Assembly (NCBI RefSeq): GCF_013343005.1
Contig: NZ_CP054491.1
Coordinates: 3,020,501-3,084,500, forward strand
Source: Candidatus Reidiella endopervernicosa
GTDB lineage: Bacteria > Pseudomonadota > Gammaproteobacteria > GCF-013343005
DNA: 64,000 nucleotides
Direction of reading: 5' to 3'
In this document: piece by piece, positions 37,311 through 46,324 of the stretch
How positions within the stretch are numbered: position 1 is the first letter of the stretch
Layout of the letters: every line of letters begins with the position of its first letter
The notes under the pieces: model-generated
Database searches by the model: none
The model's input: only the letters and a program-made list of their open reading frames with translations
What the model was told of the DNA's origin: nothing
Position numbers and translations under genes: made by a program

Positions 37311-37898
37311 ATGCGAACAATATCTACAAATCGGGACAACGGCTTCACCCTCCTTGAACTGCTCTTCACACTTGCCATTGGCGGCATCATCCTTGCGATG
37401 GCGGTCCCGAGTTTCAAAACCTTCGCGATGAACAATCGCCTCACCACCCAGAACCACGCCCTGGTGGCGTCTCTCACCCTGGCACGCAGTGAGGCAATCA
37501 AGCGCGGGCAGCGGGTAGTCGTATGCAAGTCGTCAGACGGTGCCAGCTGTTCCACGGCAAACACCATCAATTGGGAAAACGGCTGGATCGTCTTTGTCGA
37601 CAGTGACAACGACAGCACTATCGATAGCGGCGAGACACTACGTGTCAGCGAGACACTGGAAGGGGGTAACACTCTGCGCAGCGACAGCAACTACAGCAAT
37701 AGTGTCACCTATCTGGCCTCTGGACTCTCCACTCAGGCGGGCACACTGGTGCTCTGCGATGACCGTAATAGCGATGGAGACACCGCCGATTCCGCTGATT
37801 TTTCCAGCGGGCTGGCGGTCATCGTCAACACAACCGGACGGGCAAGAACCACCACTGCCAGCGGCTCCGGATTTACCAACTGCGTGACCGCTTCGTAA
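37311..37898 (+). CDS. FimT/GspH-type minor pseudopilin (cluster 2)
   Basis: The protein of about 195 residues has the prepilin motif NRDNG^FTLLELLFTLAIGGII and the GspH/FimT domain (LTLARSEAIKRGQRVVVCKS; ENGWIVFVD). The ATG at 37311 has a weak ribosome site (GGAATC); an earlier ATG at 37278 has none. It is the first gene of minor-pilin cluster 2. Confidence 0.88.
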   Translation: MRTISTNRDNGFTLLELLFTLAIGGIILAMAVPSFKTFAMNNRLTTQNHALVASLTLARSEAIKRGQRVVVCKSSDGASCSTANTINWENGWIVFVDSDNDSTIDSGETLRVSETLEGGNTLRSDSNYSNSVTYLASGLSTQAGTLVLCDDRNSDGDTADSADFSSGLAVIVNTTGRARTTTASGSGFTNCVTAS

Positions 37899-37914
37899 CC
37901 CGATGGAGATCGAC

Positions 37915-38373
37915 ATGGAACGACGACAACAAAACGGCTTTGCGATGATGGAGGTACTGGTTACTGTGCTGGTCCTTTCAGTGGGTCTACTCGGAATTGC
38001 CGCTATGCAGACCACGGGCCTGAAATACAACCACAGCGCCTATCTCCGCACCCAGGCAACCCTGCTCGCTTACGACATCAGCGACCGCATGCGCTCGAAT
38101 ATGTCAGCGGTAACAGCCAACAGCTATGTCACCGCTTATAACGACAGCGGCACGGCAATCTCAAATTGCAGCAGCGCCAGTAGTGGTTGTAGCAGTGTGC
38201 AGATGGCGCAAAACGACCTATTCGAATGGAAAGGCACACTCAGCTCAGAACTCCCCTTTGGCCAGGGTCAGATCACCAGGGTATCGGGCAGCAATCAGTG
38301 GACCATCTCGGTGATGTGGGATGATGAACGCAATAACAGCGACAAGATTTTCACCACGGTGTTTCAGCCATGA
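37915..38373 (+). CDS. pilV: PilV-type minor pilin (cluster 2)
   Basis: The 152-residue prepilin has QQNG^FAMMEVLVTVLVLSVGLL and the PilV segment LKYNHSAYLRTQATLLAYDISDRMRSN. It is of normal length, unlike the PilV of cluster 1. GGAG at 37905-37908 supports the ATG at 37915. It overlaps pilW by 4 bp. Confidence 0.9.
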   Translation: MERRQQNGFAMMEVLVTVLVLSVGLLGIAAMQTTGLKYNHSAYLRTQATLLAYDISDRMRSNMSAVTANSYVTAYNDSGTAISNCSSASSGCSSVQMAQNDLFEWKGTLSSELPFGQGQITRVSGSNQWTISVMWDDERNNSDKIFTTVFQP

Positions 38374-39434
38374 ACATCTCACTCTCACAACCTGGAAATG
38401 AGCGCGGCCTGACACTGGTCGAACTGATGGTGGCCCTGGCACTGAGCATGATTCTGCTTGCCGGTACGATCCAGATCTTTGTTAGCAGCAAACAGGTCTA
38501 TCGTGTGCAGGATGCTTCCTCAGAAGTGCAGCAGAGCGGTCGCTTCGCCTCTATTTTCATCAATCGAGATATGCGCATGGCCGGATTCTTCGGCTGCGCT
38601 GGCATGGCGGGTGTCACCTTCACCAACAACGTTAACTACAGTCGTTATGTAGCCCGGTCTGGGCGAAGCGTACCGAGTGACATCGTCAACTTTGACGGCA
38701 CAGGATCTTTGATCGGTTACGACAACGTCGGATCGATCACCTCCACTAGCAACAGTGCGTTATACAACCTTGGCCTACGAATCGGCACAGCCACCGGAGA
38801 GGTAATACTCGGCACCGATGTGATCAGCATGAGCGGCGCCGCCTCCTGCCCCGGTGGTGAGGTGGTCTCCCCCTACAACTCCGGCTCCAACATCAAGATC
38901 GCCGATGCCGACACCTGCGGCATCGATCAGTACGACATTGTGATCGTCACCAACTGCACCAACGCCGACATCTTCGGCGTTACCAACAATCCCAGCGGTA
39001 ACGGCAACAGCAGTAATCTCGCCTATGGCGCCAATATCAACGGTCCGACCGGCGGCACCTCACACAAGATCGAACATGAGTATGGCGAAGGGGCGAAGGT
39101 GCTCGGCTACCGCTCAGTCACCTACTACATCGGCAACGGCTCCTCGGGCGGCCCAGCACTCTATCGCATCAGCTCGAACAACGGCTCCGGCATGGTTACC
39201 GAGGAGCTGGTTGAAGGGATCGAGAGTATCAATTTCGAATACGGGCAGGACAGTGATGACGATGGCTCGGCCAACTTCTTCGTTGCCGCTGGCGCAATCA
39301 CCGACTGGGAGCAGGTGGTGGCCATTCGCCCTACGCTGGTCTCGCGCAGTAGTGATACCAACATCACCGAAACGGGTGACACTCGGCTGCGTCACAGCTT
39401 CCGCTCCACCATTACCGTACGCAACCGGCTCTAG
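38370..39434 (+). CDS. pilW: PilW-type minor pilin (cluster 2)
   Basis: The 354-residue prepilin has GNERG^LTLVELMVALALSMIL and the PilW pattern SSEVQQSGRFASIFINRDMRMAGFFGC. The length is usual for PilW. Start overlaps the pilV stop (ATGA). Several cysteine pairs and Gly/Asn-rich loops follow. Confidence 0.92.
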   Translation: MNISLSQPGNERGLTLVELMVALALSMILLAGTIQIFVSSKQVYRVQDASSEVQQSGRFASIFINRDMRMAGFFGCAGMAGVTFTNNVNYSRYVARSGRSVPSDIVNFDGTGSLIGYDNVGSITSTSNSALYNLGLRIGTATGEVILGTDVISMSGAASCPGGEVVSPYNSGSNIKIADADTCGIDQYDIVIVTNCTNADIFGVTNNPSGNGNSSNLAYGANINGPTGGTSHKIEHEYGEGAKVLGYRSVTYYIGNGSSGGPALYRISSNNGSGMVTEELVEGIESINFEYGQDSDDDGSANFFVAAGAITDWEQVVAIRPTLVSRSSDTNITETGDTRLRHSFRSTITVRNRL

Positions 39435-39456
39435 CCGCATCAAAAGGGAACTCGTC

Positions 39457-40050
39457 ATGCGAAGCCGAAAGCACCACCTCCAAACGAACAAACCACCTCA
39501 TAAGCAGCGCGGTGCGGTGCTGATCATCAGCCTGATTCTGCTCATGATCATGACCCTGCTCGGGGTCAACGCGATGCAGTCCTCCACCATGGAGGAGCGA
39601 ATGGCCGGCAACCTGCGTGACCAGACGCTCGCCTTCCAGGCAGCAGAGTCTGCAGTACGCGATGCCGAGACCTTTATAGAAGGATTGGCTAGCACCGCCA
39701 GTTTTAATGACAGTAACGGCCTCTATCAGGCAGACAGCACGCTGGTACCCGACCGCCTCGACAGCGACGACGACTCCACCAAGGATCACCTTGATGGTGA
39801 CAGCACCGCCTGGAGTAGCAGCAAATCAGTAACAGCCAGCACCATCGCCGGTACAGCCACAGCGCCACGCTACTACATACAGCACCTGGGTACCGTCGAT
39901 GGCGGTGGTTCCTCAGCCCTCAACATCAAGGGGTACGGTGCACTTAAGGCCGGATCCGATGTAGAGCTGTTTCGCATCACTGCTCGCGGCACGGGCGGCT
40001 CAGATAGCGCCCAGGTGATACTTCAGTCTCACTACGGCATGCGTTTCTAG
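39457..40050 (+). CDS. pilX: PilX-type minor pilin (cluster 2)
   Basis: The 197-residue protein has the PilX_N pattern (KQRGAVLIISLILLMIMTLLGVNAMQSSTMEERMAGNLRDQ) shown in two parts: the hydrophobic stretch, then MEERMAGNLRDQ followed by AFQAAESAVRDAE. The open frame extends upstream over pilW, but the ATG at 39457 has an AAGGGA ribosome site and follows the pilW stop by 22 bp. It lies 15 bp before pilY1. Confidence 0.9.
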   Translation: MRSRKHHLQTNKPPHKQRGAVLIISLILLMIMTLLGVNAMQSSTMEERMAGNLRDQTLAFQAAESAVRDAETFIEGLASTASFNDSNGLYQADSTLVPDRLDSDDDSTKDHLDGDSTAWSSSKSVTASTIAGTATAPRYYIQHLGTVDGGGSSALNIKGYGALKAGSDVELFRITARGTGGSDSAQVILQSHYGMRF

Positions 40051-40065
40051 TTAAGGGAATAGACG

Positions 40066-43000
40066 ATGAATAGAGAAACCAATCCAACGACTAAACCGAT
40101 ACTCAGGAAACTGACGATCGCCCTTTTCAGCTGCCTCTCCGCCAGCGTTCAGGCAGCCCCCGGAACGCTCGACAACAGTCCGCTCTTTCTCGGCAACAGT
40201 ATCCAGCCCAACATTCTTTTCATGATTGATGACTCGGGTAGTATGGGCTGGGCCGACCTGCTTAACGAGGGCACCCCCTACCCCGGCTCCGCCTATCTCA
40301 CCGACCACACTTATTACCAGCCCCCCTCCGGCATCTACGGCAGCTGGTGGGATCGTGTCTTCCGTCGCCTCTCCTGTCGCGGCGTCAATCTGATGGCCTA
40401 CGACCCTTCGGTTACCTACACCCCGTGGCATGGTGATGACAACAGTGGCAACGCCTATGTCGATCAGACACTGGCCAGCGCCCGCGACAACCCCTATTCA
40501 ACCACCACCAGCAACATCAGCGATCACTACTACTGGGTCTGGAACGACGCCGATGGAGATGGCGAATATGACGGCCCCGCCAGCAGCGACATCGGTGCCG
40601 CTGCCAATAGCTCGACCGACGAGTGCGGCGATGTCGGCAGCAACTCCGGCGGCGTCGCTGTCAATTCGCTCTCAGCCGCACTGCAGACCAACTACGCCAA
40701 CTGGTATAGCTTCTACCGCAAGCGTGAATATGTAATGAAGCGTGCACTGTCGCAGATCATCGATGAATCGACCTCGCGCATGGGCCTGATGACCATCAAC
40801 AACGACTCCGATGTAGCCACCCCGGTAAAGGATATCGACGATGTCACCACCCCGGTCGATACCACCGCACAGAGTAATAAAACCGCACTGCTCGATAATC
40901 TTTTCGATGTCTCACCTTCAGGCGGCACACCACTACGTACTGGCCTGGAGCGAGCGGGTAAATATTTCGATGGCGACTACAGCGGCAGCTGGGCCTCGCC
41001 CATCCTCTCCGCCAGTAATGGTGGCACCTGCCAGCAGAACTTTACCGCCTTAATGTCCGATGGTTACTGGAACGGCAGCGATCCCAGCGTCGGTGACGCT
41101 GATAGTGATGATGACACCAGTTACGATGGCGGCTCACACGCCGACGGTGATACCAGCAGCACTATCTCCAATACACTTGCTGATGTCGCCATGGAGTATT
41201 ACGAGAACGATCTCAGCACTATCGCCAATGAAGTGCCGACTACTATCGGTGTCGATGAGAACGCGACCCAACACATGGTCACCTACACGGTCGCCTTTGG
41301 ACTCAACGGTCAACTTGATAGTGATCCTACTGACCGCACCACCGCCTTCAACTGGCCAACTCCGACAGCTGACGCGATTACAACCACCGATGACATGCGC
41401 CATGCGGCCTGGAACAGTCGCGGAAAGTTTCTCAATGCAAGCGATCCGCAGGGGCTGATAACCGCCTTTAACGATGCAATATCCGACATTGCCGATCGCA
41501 CCGGTTCCGCAGCGGCGGTCACCTTCAATACCGGCTCGTTAGAGGCCGACAGCGTCATCTACCTCTCACTGTTCAACTCCTCAAAGTGGAGCAGCCAACT
41601 ACTCGCCTATCCGCTCAACACGACTACCGGCGCTATCGGCTCTACAGCCAGCTGGGATGCTGCCAATCTGCTCGATAATCGAGATATCTCGGCCTCACCG
41701 CGCACTCTGCTCACTTTCAACAGTGACTCCGGTACCAATGATGGTGTCGCCTTTCAGTGGAGCAACCTGACCACCGCGCAGAAGAACGACCTAAAAACCA
41801 ATAGTTCGGGCGGTAGCGACAGCGATACCATCGCCCAGGCACGACTCAACCATCTGCGCGGCGAGCGAAGCAATGAGGGTAGCGGATACAACTTCCGGGT
41901 ACGCAACAGCCGACTCGGTGACATCATCCACTCTGCCCCCACCTATGTCGCCGAGCCGGATAGCGACTGGCCCGACACGGCTCCTTTCCCCGATACCAGC
42001 AGTGCGAAATATTCTGTTTTCCAGGCATCCAAGGCCTCACGTACCGGCGTCATCTACGCGGGCGGTAACGACGGTATGCTGCACGGCTTCAGTACTGAGG
42101 GCAGCAACACCGGTGAGGAGGTACTCGCCTACATCCCCAGCAACCTATTCTCCACAACGACGACCGCCGGACTCCACTACCTGACCGACCCCGACTATCT
42201 ACACCGTTACTACGTTGATCTCACGCCCACTATCTCCGATGCTTATGTGAAGACCACCAGCACAGGTAGTGCTGATTGGGCCACTGTCTTAATCGGTGGT
42301 GAGCGTGCAGGTGGACGTGGGCTCTTTGCACTCGATGTCACCGACCCTAGCCAGTTCAGCGAATCCAATGCCAGTGATCTGGTGATGTGGGAGTTTGATG
42401 AGAACGACGATGCCGATCTCGGTTACACATTCAGCCAGCCTACTATCGCTCTGCTCAATAACGATCGATGGGCAGCGATCTTCGGCAACGGTTATAACGA
42501 CAGCGGCGCAGGCGAGGCACAGCTCTTCATTCTATTCCTCGACGGCGGCCTGGATGGAACCTGGACTGACGGCTCCGGCAGTTCCGATCTCGATTACATC
42601 AAGATCTCCACCGATGTCGGCAGCAGTGGCAGTAAAAATGGATTAGCAACACCCGCTGTGATCGACACCGATGGCGACGGTACGGCTGACCGTGTCTATG
42701 CTGGCGATCTTGAGGGCAACATGTGGGCCTTCGATCTCTCAGCCAGTAACACCAACAGCTGGGATGTCGCCTACAAGCAGGGCAACACCCCTAAGCCGCT
42801 CTTCACCGCCAGGGATAGCAGCGGCAACACTCAGCCGATCACTGTCACACCGACTATTCTCAAAAACCCTTCTGTTGACGATACGACACAAAATAGCCCC
42901 AACGTGATGGTGCTATTCGGTACTGGCCAGTATCTGGTCGATACTGACAAAACCTCGAGCGGCACACAGAGCTTCTACGCCGTCTGGGATGAGGGAACCG

Positions 43001-43563
43001 ATGAGCTGCTGCGCACCAATCTCCAAGAGCAGACACTACTGAGCGGTTTTCCAGCCGATGTACGCGTACCGAGTAACAACACCATCGCCTTTGATGGCAG
43101 TGGCAGCGCTCAACAGTTCGGCTGGTACCTCGATCTGCCCGATACCGGTGAGCGGGTGATCACCGACGCGGTGGCACGTGGTGACATCATCTATTTCAAC
43201 ACCACGGTACCGACCTCCGACCCCTGCTCTTATGGCGGTTATGGATGGCAGATGTCGATCAAGATCGACAATGGCGGACGCCCTGACAGCCCGGTATTCG
43301 ACTACAACGACGATGGTTACATCGATAATAACGACACCGTTGACCAGGACCCGAATGAGGGCTCACTGACCGATGAGTCACCGGGTGGCGAAAAATTCAC
43401 CAAGGGACTTCCTACCTCACCCTCCTTCCTCGGTGACCATCAATACACCGCCGGCACCGGAGGCAGTAACGATGGCGGTGCCCCCCCCGTCGAGGAACGT
43501 GACGTAGAGCACCTGGGAGGAGACCTCACCGGACGGCTCTCCTGGGAAGAGTTGAGCCTGTAG
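40066..43563 (+). CDS. pilY1: PilY1-type pilus tip adhesin / calcium-dependent assembly protein
   Basis: The 1165-residue secreted protein has a signal peptide (cleavage near VQAA, about residue 30). It has a von Willebrand A-like domain with a MIDAS-type DDSGS motif at residues 55-59, and a C-terminal beta-propeller (PilY1 domain) with YAGGNDGMLHGF and a calcium loop DTDGDGTADRVYAGD at about residue 866. PilY1 sits at the pilus tip and controls retraction, adhesion and surface sensing in relatives. It is the only PilY1 in the window and follows pilX closely, so the two clusters may share it. Confidence 0.95.
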   Translation: MNRETNPTTKPILRKLTIALFSCLSASVQAAPGTLDNSPLFLGNSIQPNILFMIDDSGSMGWADLLNEGTPYPGSAYLTDHTYYQPPSGIYGSWWDRVFRRLSCRGVNLMAYDPSVTYTPWHGDDNSGNAYVDQTLASARDNPYSTTTSNISDHYYWVWNDADGDGEYDGPASSDIGAAANSSTDECGDVGSNSGGVAVNSLSAALQTNYANWYSFYRKREYVMKRALSQIIDESTSRMGLMTINNDSDVATPVKDIDDVTTPVDTTAQSNKTALLDNLFDVSPSGGTPLRTGLERAGKYFDGDYSGSWASPILSASNGGTCQQNFTALMSDGYWNGSDPSVGDADSDDDTSYDGGSHADGDTSSTISNTLADVAMEYYENDLSTIANEVPTTIGVDENATQHMVTYTVAFGLNGQLDSDPTDRTTAFNWPTPTADAITTTDDMRHAAWNSRGKFLNASDPQGLITAFNDAISDIADRTGSAAAVTFNTGSLEADSVIYLSLFNSSKWSSQLLAYPLNTTTGAIGSTASWDAANLLDNRDISASPRTLLTFNSDSGTNDGVAFQWSNLTTAQKNDLKTNSSGGSDSDTIAQARLNHLRGERSNEGSGYNFRVRNSRLGDIIHSAPTYVAEPDSDWPDTAPFPDTSSAKYSVFQASKASRTGVIYAGGNDGMLHGFSTEGSNTGEEVLAYIPSNLFSTTTTAGLHYLTDPDYLHRYYVDLTPTISDAYVKTTSTGSADWATVLIGGERAGGRGLFALDVTDPSQFSESNASDLVMWEFDENDDADLGYTFSQPTIALLNNDRWAAIFGNGYNDSGAGEAQLFILFLDGGLDGTWTDGSGSSDLDYIKISTDVGSSGSKNGLATPAVIDTDGDGTADRVYAGDLEGNMWAFDLSASNTNSWDVAYKQGNTPKPLFTARDSSGNTQPITVTPTILKNPSVDDTTQNSPNVMVLFGTGQYLVDTDKTSSGTQSFYAVWDEGTDELLRTNLQEQTLLSGFPADVRVPSNNTIAFDGSGSAQQFGWYLDLPDTGERVITDAVARGDIIYFNTTVPTSDPCSYGGYGWQMSIKIDNGGRPDSPVFDYNDDGYIDNNDTVDQDPNEGSLTDESPGGEKFTKGLPTSPSFLGDHQYTAGTGGSNDGGAPPVEERDVEHLGGDLTGRLSWEELSL

Positions 43564-43595
43564 CGATGATATCGACTGAACATGGAGCAATAGCA

Positions 43596-43961
43596 ATGCA
43601 CAAGCTGAGAAACCTGGTATCAACCCTGTTGCTGGCGCTGCTCTGCACTGCAGCATCGGCCGACTCACGTCCCGAGCATATTCCAGAAAACTATCCTGCC
43701 TCCGGAACACTCCTCGAGATTGATCACTACACCGGTAGGTTGAATATCAGCGACCGCATCTTCCACACCAATAACGATACCGCCATCCACAGTCGTTATC
43801 GCGCCAATGAATCGATTATCGTTTTACAGGCGGGTAACAAGGTCGGTTTCGATTACATCACCGAACCCAGTGGCACCAAGCGCCTCACTACCGTGTGGCA
43901 ACTGCCAGATGACCATACCCTGACCAATCCGGGTTTTCGTACCCCGATCAGAGTCCGTTAA
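43596..43961 (+). CDS. small periplasmic protein of the pilus cluster (PilY2-like by position)
   Basis: The 121-residue protein has a signal peptide (LVSTLLLALLCTAASA) and a short beta-rich mature part (SGTLLEIDHYTGRLNISDRIFHTN). I prefer the ATG at 43596 because the signal peptide starts there; an ATG at 43566 is upstream in frame. It lies between pilY1 and a pilE gene, the place of PilY2 in Pseudomonas, but sequence identity to PilY2 was not established. Confidence 0.65.
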   Translation: MHKLRNLVSTLLLALLCTAASADSRPEHIPENYPASGTLLEIDHYTGRLNISDRIFHTNNDTAIHSRYRANESIIVLQAGNKVGFDYITEPSGTKRLTTVWQLPDDHTLTNPGFRTPIRVR

Positions 43962-43982
43962 CAAATAATTTGGAGAGTCTGC

Positions 43983-44393
43983 GTGAGAAGAGCAGTAGGT
44001 TTTACACTTGTGGAATTGATGATCGTGATTGCGATCATCTCGATACTGGCGACCATCGCCTACCCGGCCTATACCGATTCGGTCAACAGGTCCCAACGTA
44101 GCGATGGCATGGCGGCACTTCTGGAGGTTTCACAGCAGCTAGAGCGCTGCTATACGGAGTTTAGTGCCTTTAACAACACTGGCTGCTCAGTCGTAAACGC
44201 TGGACCCGTGATCAGCTTCAACTCCGCTGAGGGTTACTACATCGTCTCAGCCACTGCTCTGGCAGCAACCAGCTTCACACTGCTAGCCACGGCACAGGCG
44301 GGCCAAACCGATGATACCGATTGTCTTAATCTCACCCTGACCCACACTGGAGTGAAAGGAGCCTCGGGGCCGAAGGGTGCAGAGTGTTGGTAA
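43983..44393 (+). CDS. pilE: type IV pilin PilE-like (cluster 2)
   Basis: The 136-residue prepilin has RRAVG^[16 protein letters not shown] and a C-terminal disulphide pair (DCLNL ... GAECW). It starts with GTG, with GGAGAG upstream. Last gene of the cluster, convergent with ispH (10 bp between stops in the repaired frame). Confidence 0.9.
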   Translation: MRRAVGFTLVELMIVIAIISILATIAYPAYTDSVNRSQRSDGMAALLEVSQQLERCYTEFSAFNNTGCSVVNAGPVISFNSAEGYYIVSATALAATSFTLLATAQAGQTDDTDCLNLTLTHTGVKGASGPKGAECW

Positions 44394-44402
44394 CGATTCA
44401 GG

Positions 44403-45337
44403 TTAGTCGCGCAGCTCTTTAGGTAGCGAGAAAACCACCGCTTCCTCCAGGCCGCTGGTGTTGGTCACTGACTCTGCACCCTGTTCCTGCAGATAATCGA
44501 TCACCGACTTAACCAGCAGTTCGGGTGCTGAAGCGCCGGCACTGACGCCAATTGAACTACACCCCTCAACCAGGTCGGATCGATCTCCTCAGCGCTATCG
44601 ACCAGATGGGCCTGCACGCCGTGACGCTCGGCAATCTCACGCAGGCGGTTGGAGTTGGAGCTGTTGGGTGAACCGACCACCAGAATCAGGTCGCAGCTCT
44701 CAGCAAGACTTTTGATTGCATCCTGACGATTCTGGGTTGCATAACAGATATCGTCCTTTTTGGGGCGGACGATCTTAGGAAAGCGGCTCTGTAACGCCTC
44801 GACCACGGCCGCTGCATCATCCATCGACAGGGTCGTCTGGGTAACAAGGGCGAGTTTGTCGGGGTTGTGAACCTGTAGCTGTTCAACATCCTCTGGTCGC
44901 TCTACCAGGTAGATGCCACGGCCCTCGCTGCAGCCATATTGCCCCATCGTTCCCTCGACCTCGGGGTGACCGGCGTGACCGATCAGGATCACCTCATCAC
45001 CCGCCTTGCAGTGGCGTGCTACCTCGAGATGAACCTTGGTCACCAGCGGGCAGGTAGCATCGAAGAGTTTGAAACCGCGCTGAACCGCCTCATCACGCAC
45101 CGCCTGCGAGACACCGTGCGCGCTGAAGATCACCGTCGCACCATCGGGAACCTCACTCAGCTCCTCGACGAAGATCGCCCCCTTCTCCCGCAGGGATTCG
45201 ACCACAAATCGATTGTGCACCACCTCGTGGCGTACAAAGATTGGCGCACCAAAGATCTCCAGTGCACGCTCAACTATCTCGATCGCACGCTCGACACCCG
45301 CACAAAAGCCGCGGGGATTGGCCAGTTCTACTTTCAT
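44403..45337 (-). CDS. ispH: 4-hydroxy-3-methylbut-2-enyl diphosphate reductase, frameshifted
   Basis: IspH is the Fe-S enzyme of the last step of the MEP isoprenoid pathway. The start ([20 protein letters not shown]), [28 protein letters not shown] and TQNRQDA blocks are all present. Near the end the frame changes. After [14 protein letters not shown] the expected [17 protein letters not shown] follows only if one G is added to the G4 tract at 44562-44565 (C4 on the plus strand). The repaired gene stops at 44403 with a normal C-terminus. Because ispH is essential in gammaproteobacteria, the lesion is most likely a homopolymer sequencing error. Confidence 0.93.
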
Positions 45338-45380
45338 TACTTCATACCCATCAATTCAATTTCAAGCCCGGCCAGGACTC

Positions 45381-45824
45381 TTAGACAACCTCGATAATCT
45401 CGACCTCAAAGATAAAGTCACGTCCAGCCAGCGGGTGGTTGAAATCGATCTTCACCATCTCATCCCCCACCTCCAGAATCGTGCCCGGCACCTCTTCGCC
45501 CGCCGGGGTGCTAAAAGCGATGATCAGTCCCGGCTCCAGTTCCATCTCGTCCTTAAACTTGTCACGCTCCATCTGATGGATACGCTCCGGATCTGGAAAG
45601 CCGAAGCCCTGCTGTGGAGAGATGGCGATCTTCGCTCGCTCACCCTCATGCAGTCCGGTAATCGCCAGTTCGAGTCCATCGATCATTGAGCCATCACCCA
45701 TGGTAAAGACGTGCGGCTCACCCTCATCGGTGGCATCGACCAGGGTGCCATCTGTCAGACTCATGGTGAAGTTCAGGGTTACCCGACTCTCCGGGGTTAC
45801 AACGGGGCTATTTTCACTCATCAC
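45381..45824 (-). CDS. fkpB: FKBP-type prolyl isomerase, SlyD/FkpB-like
   Basis: The 147-residue protein has the split FKBP domain with inserted flap: MGDGSMIDGLELAITGLHEGERA, then PQQGFGFPDPERIHQM and the C-terminal FNHPLAGRDFIFEVEI. It lacks the His-rich tail of SlyD and lies between lspA and ispH, as fkpB does in E. coli. Confidence 0.94.
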   Translation of the reverse strand: MMSENSPVVTPESRVTLNFTMSLTDGTLVDATDEGEPHVFTMGDGSMIDGLELAITGLHEGERAKIAISPQQGFGFPDPERIHQMERDKFKDEMELEPGLIIAFSTPAGEEVPGTILEVGDEMVKIDFNHPLAGRDFIFEVEIIEVV

Positions 45825-45859
45825 GAAAAACCTCTTGAGGGCACTGCGCAGAAACAGAC

Positions 45860-46324
45860 TCAGTTACGTCTGCTATCACGCAGGCTATCGAGCATCAGCA
45901 GCACCACACCGACAAAAATTGCAGAGTCGGCAACGTTAAAGGCAGGCCAGTGCCAATCGTTAATGTAGAAATCGAGGAAATCGATCACATGACCATAGAG
46001 TAGACGATCGATGATATTGCCAATCGCCCCCCCCACTACCAGTGCAAGTGCAAAGCGTAACAATCGCTCATCAGCACGACTGCGATGCATCCAGGTCAGC
46101 AGCACGGTAGTGATCACCACGCCCAGCACAACAAAGAACCAACGCTGCCAGCCACCCGCCGTACTGAGGAAGCTAAAGGCTGCCCCCTCGTTATAGACCA
46201 GGGTCAGATTAAAGAAAGGTGTTAACGAGAGGCTCTCATAGAGCTCAAAGCTGCGCTCTATCCACCACTTGCTCAACTGGTCGAGCAGGATAATGATCCC
46301 ACTCAATGCTAGCCACCGCGCCAT
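45860..46324 (-). CDS. lspA: signal peptidase II (lipoprotein signal peptidase)
   Basis: This inner-membrane aspartic protease removes signal peptides from lipoproteins. The 154-residue protein has four membrane segments and both catalytic Asp boxes, GNIIDRLLYGHVIDFLD and FNVADSAIFVG. Its start overlaps the ileS stop by 1 bp, as is usual in this operon. Confidence 0.96.
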   Translation of the reverse strand: MARWLALSGIIILLDQLSKWWIERSFELYESLSLTPFFNLTLVYNEGAAFSFLSTAGGWQRWFFVVLGVVITTVLLTWMHRSRADERLLRFALALVVGGAIGNIIDRLLYGHVIDFLDFYINDWHWPAFNVADSAIFVGVVLLMLDSLRDSRRN

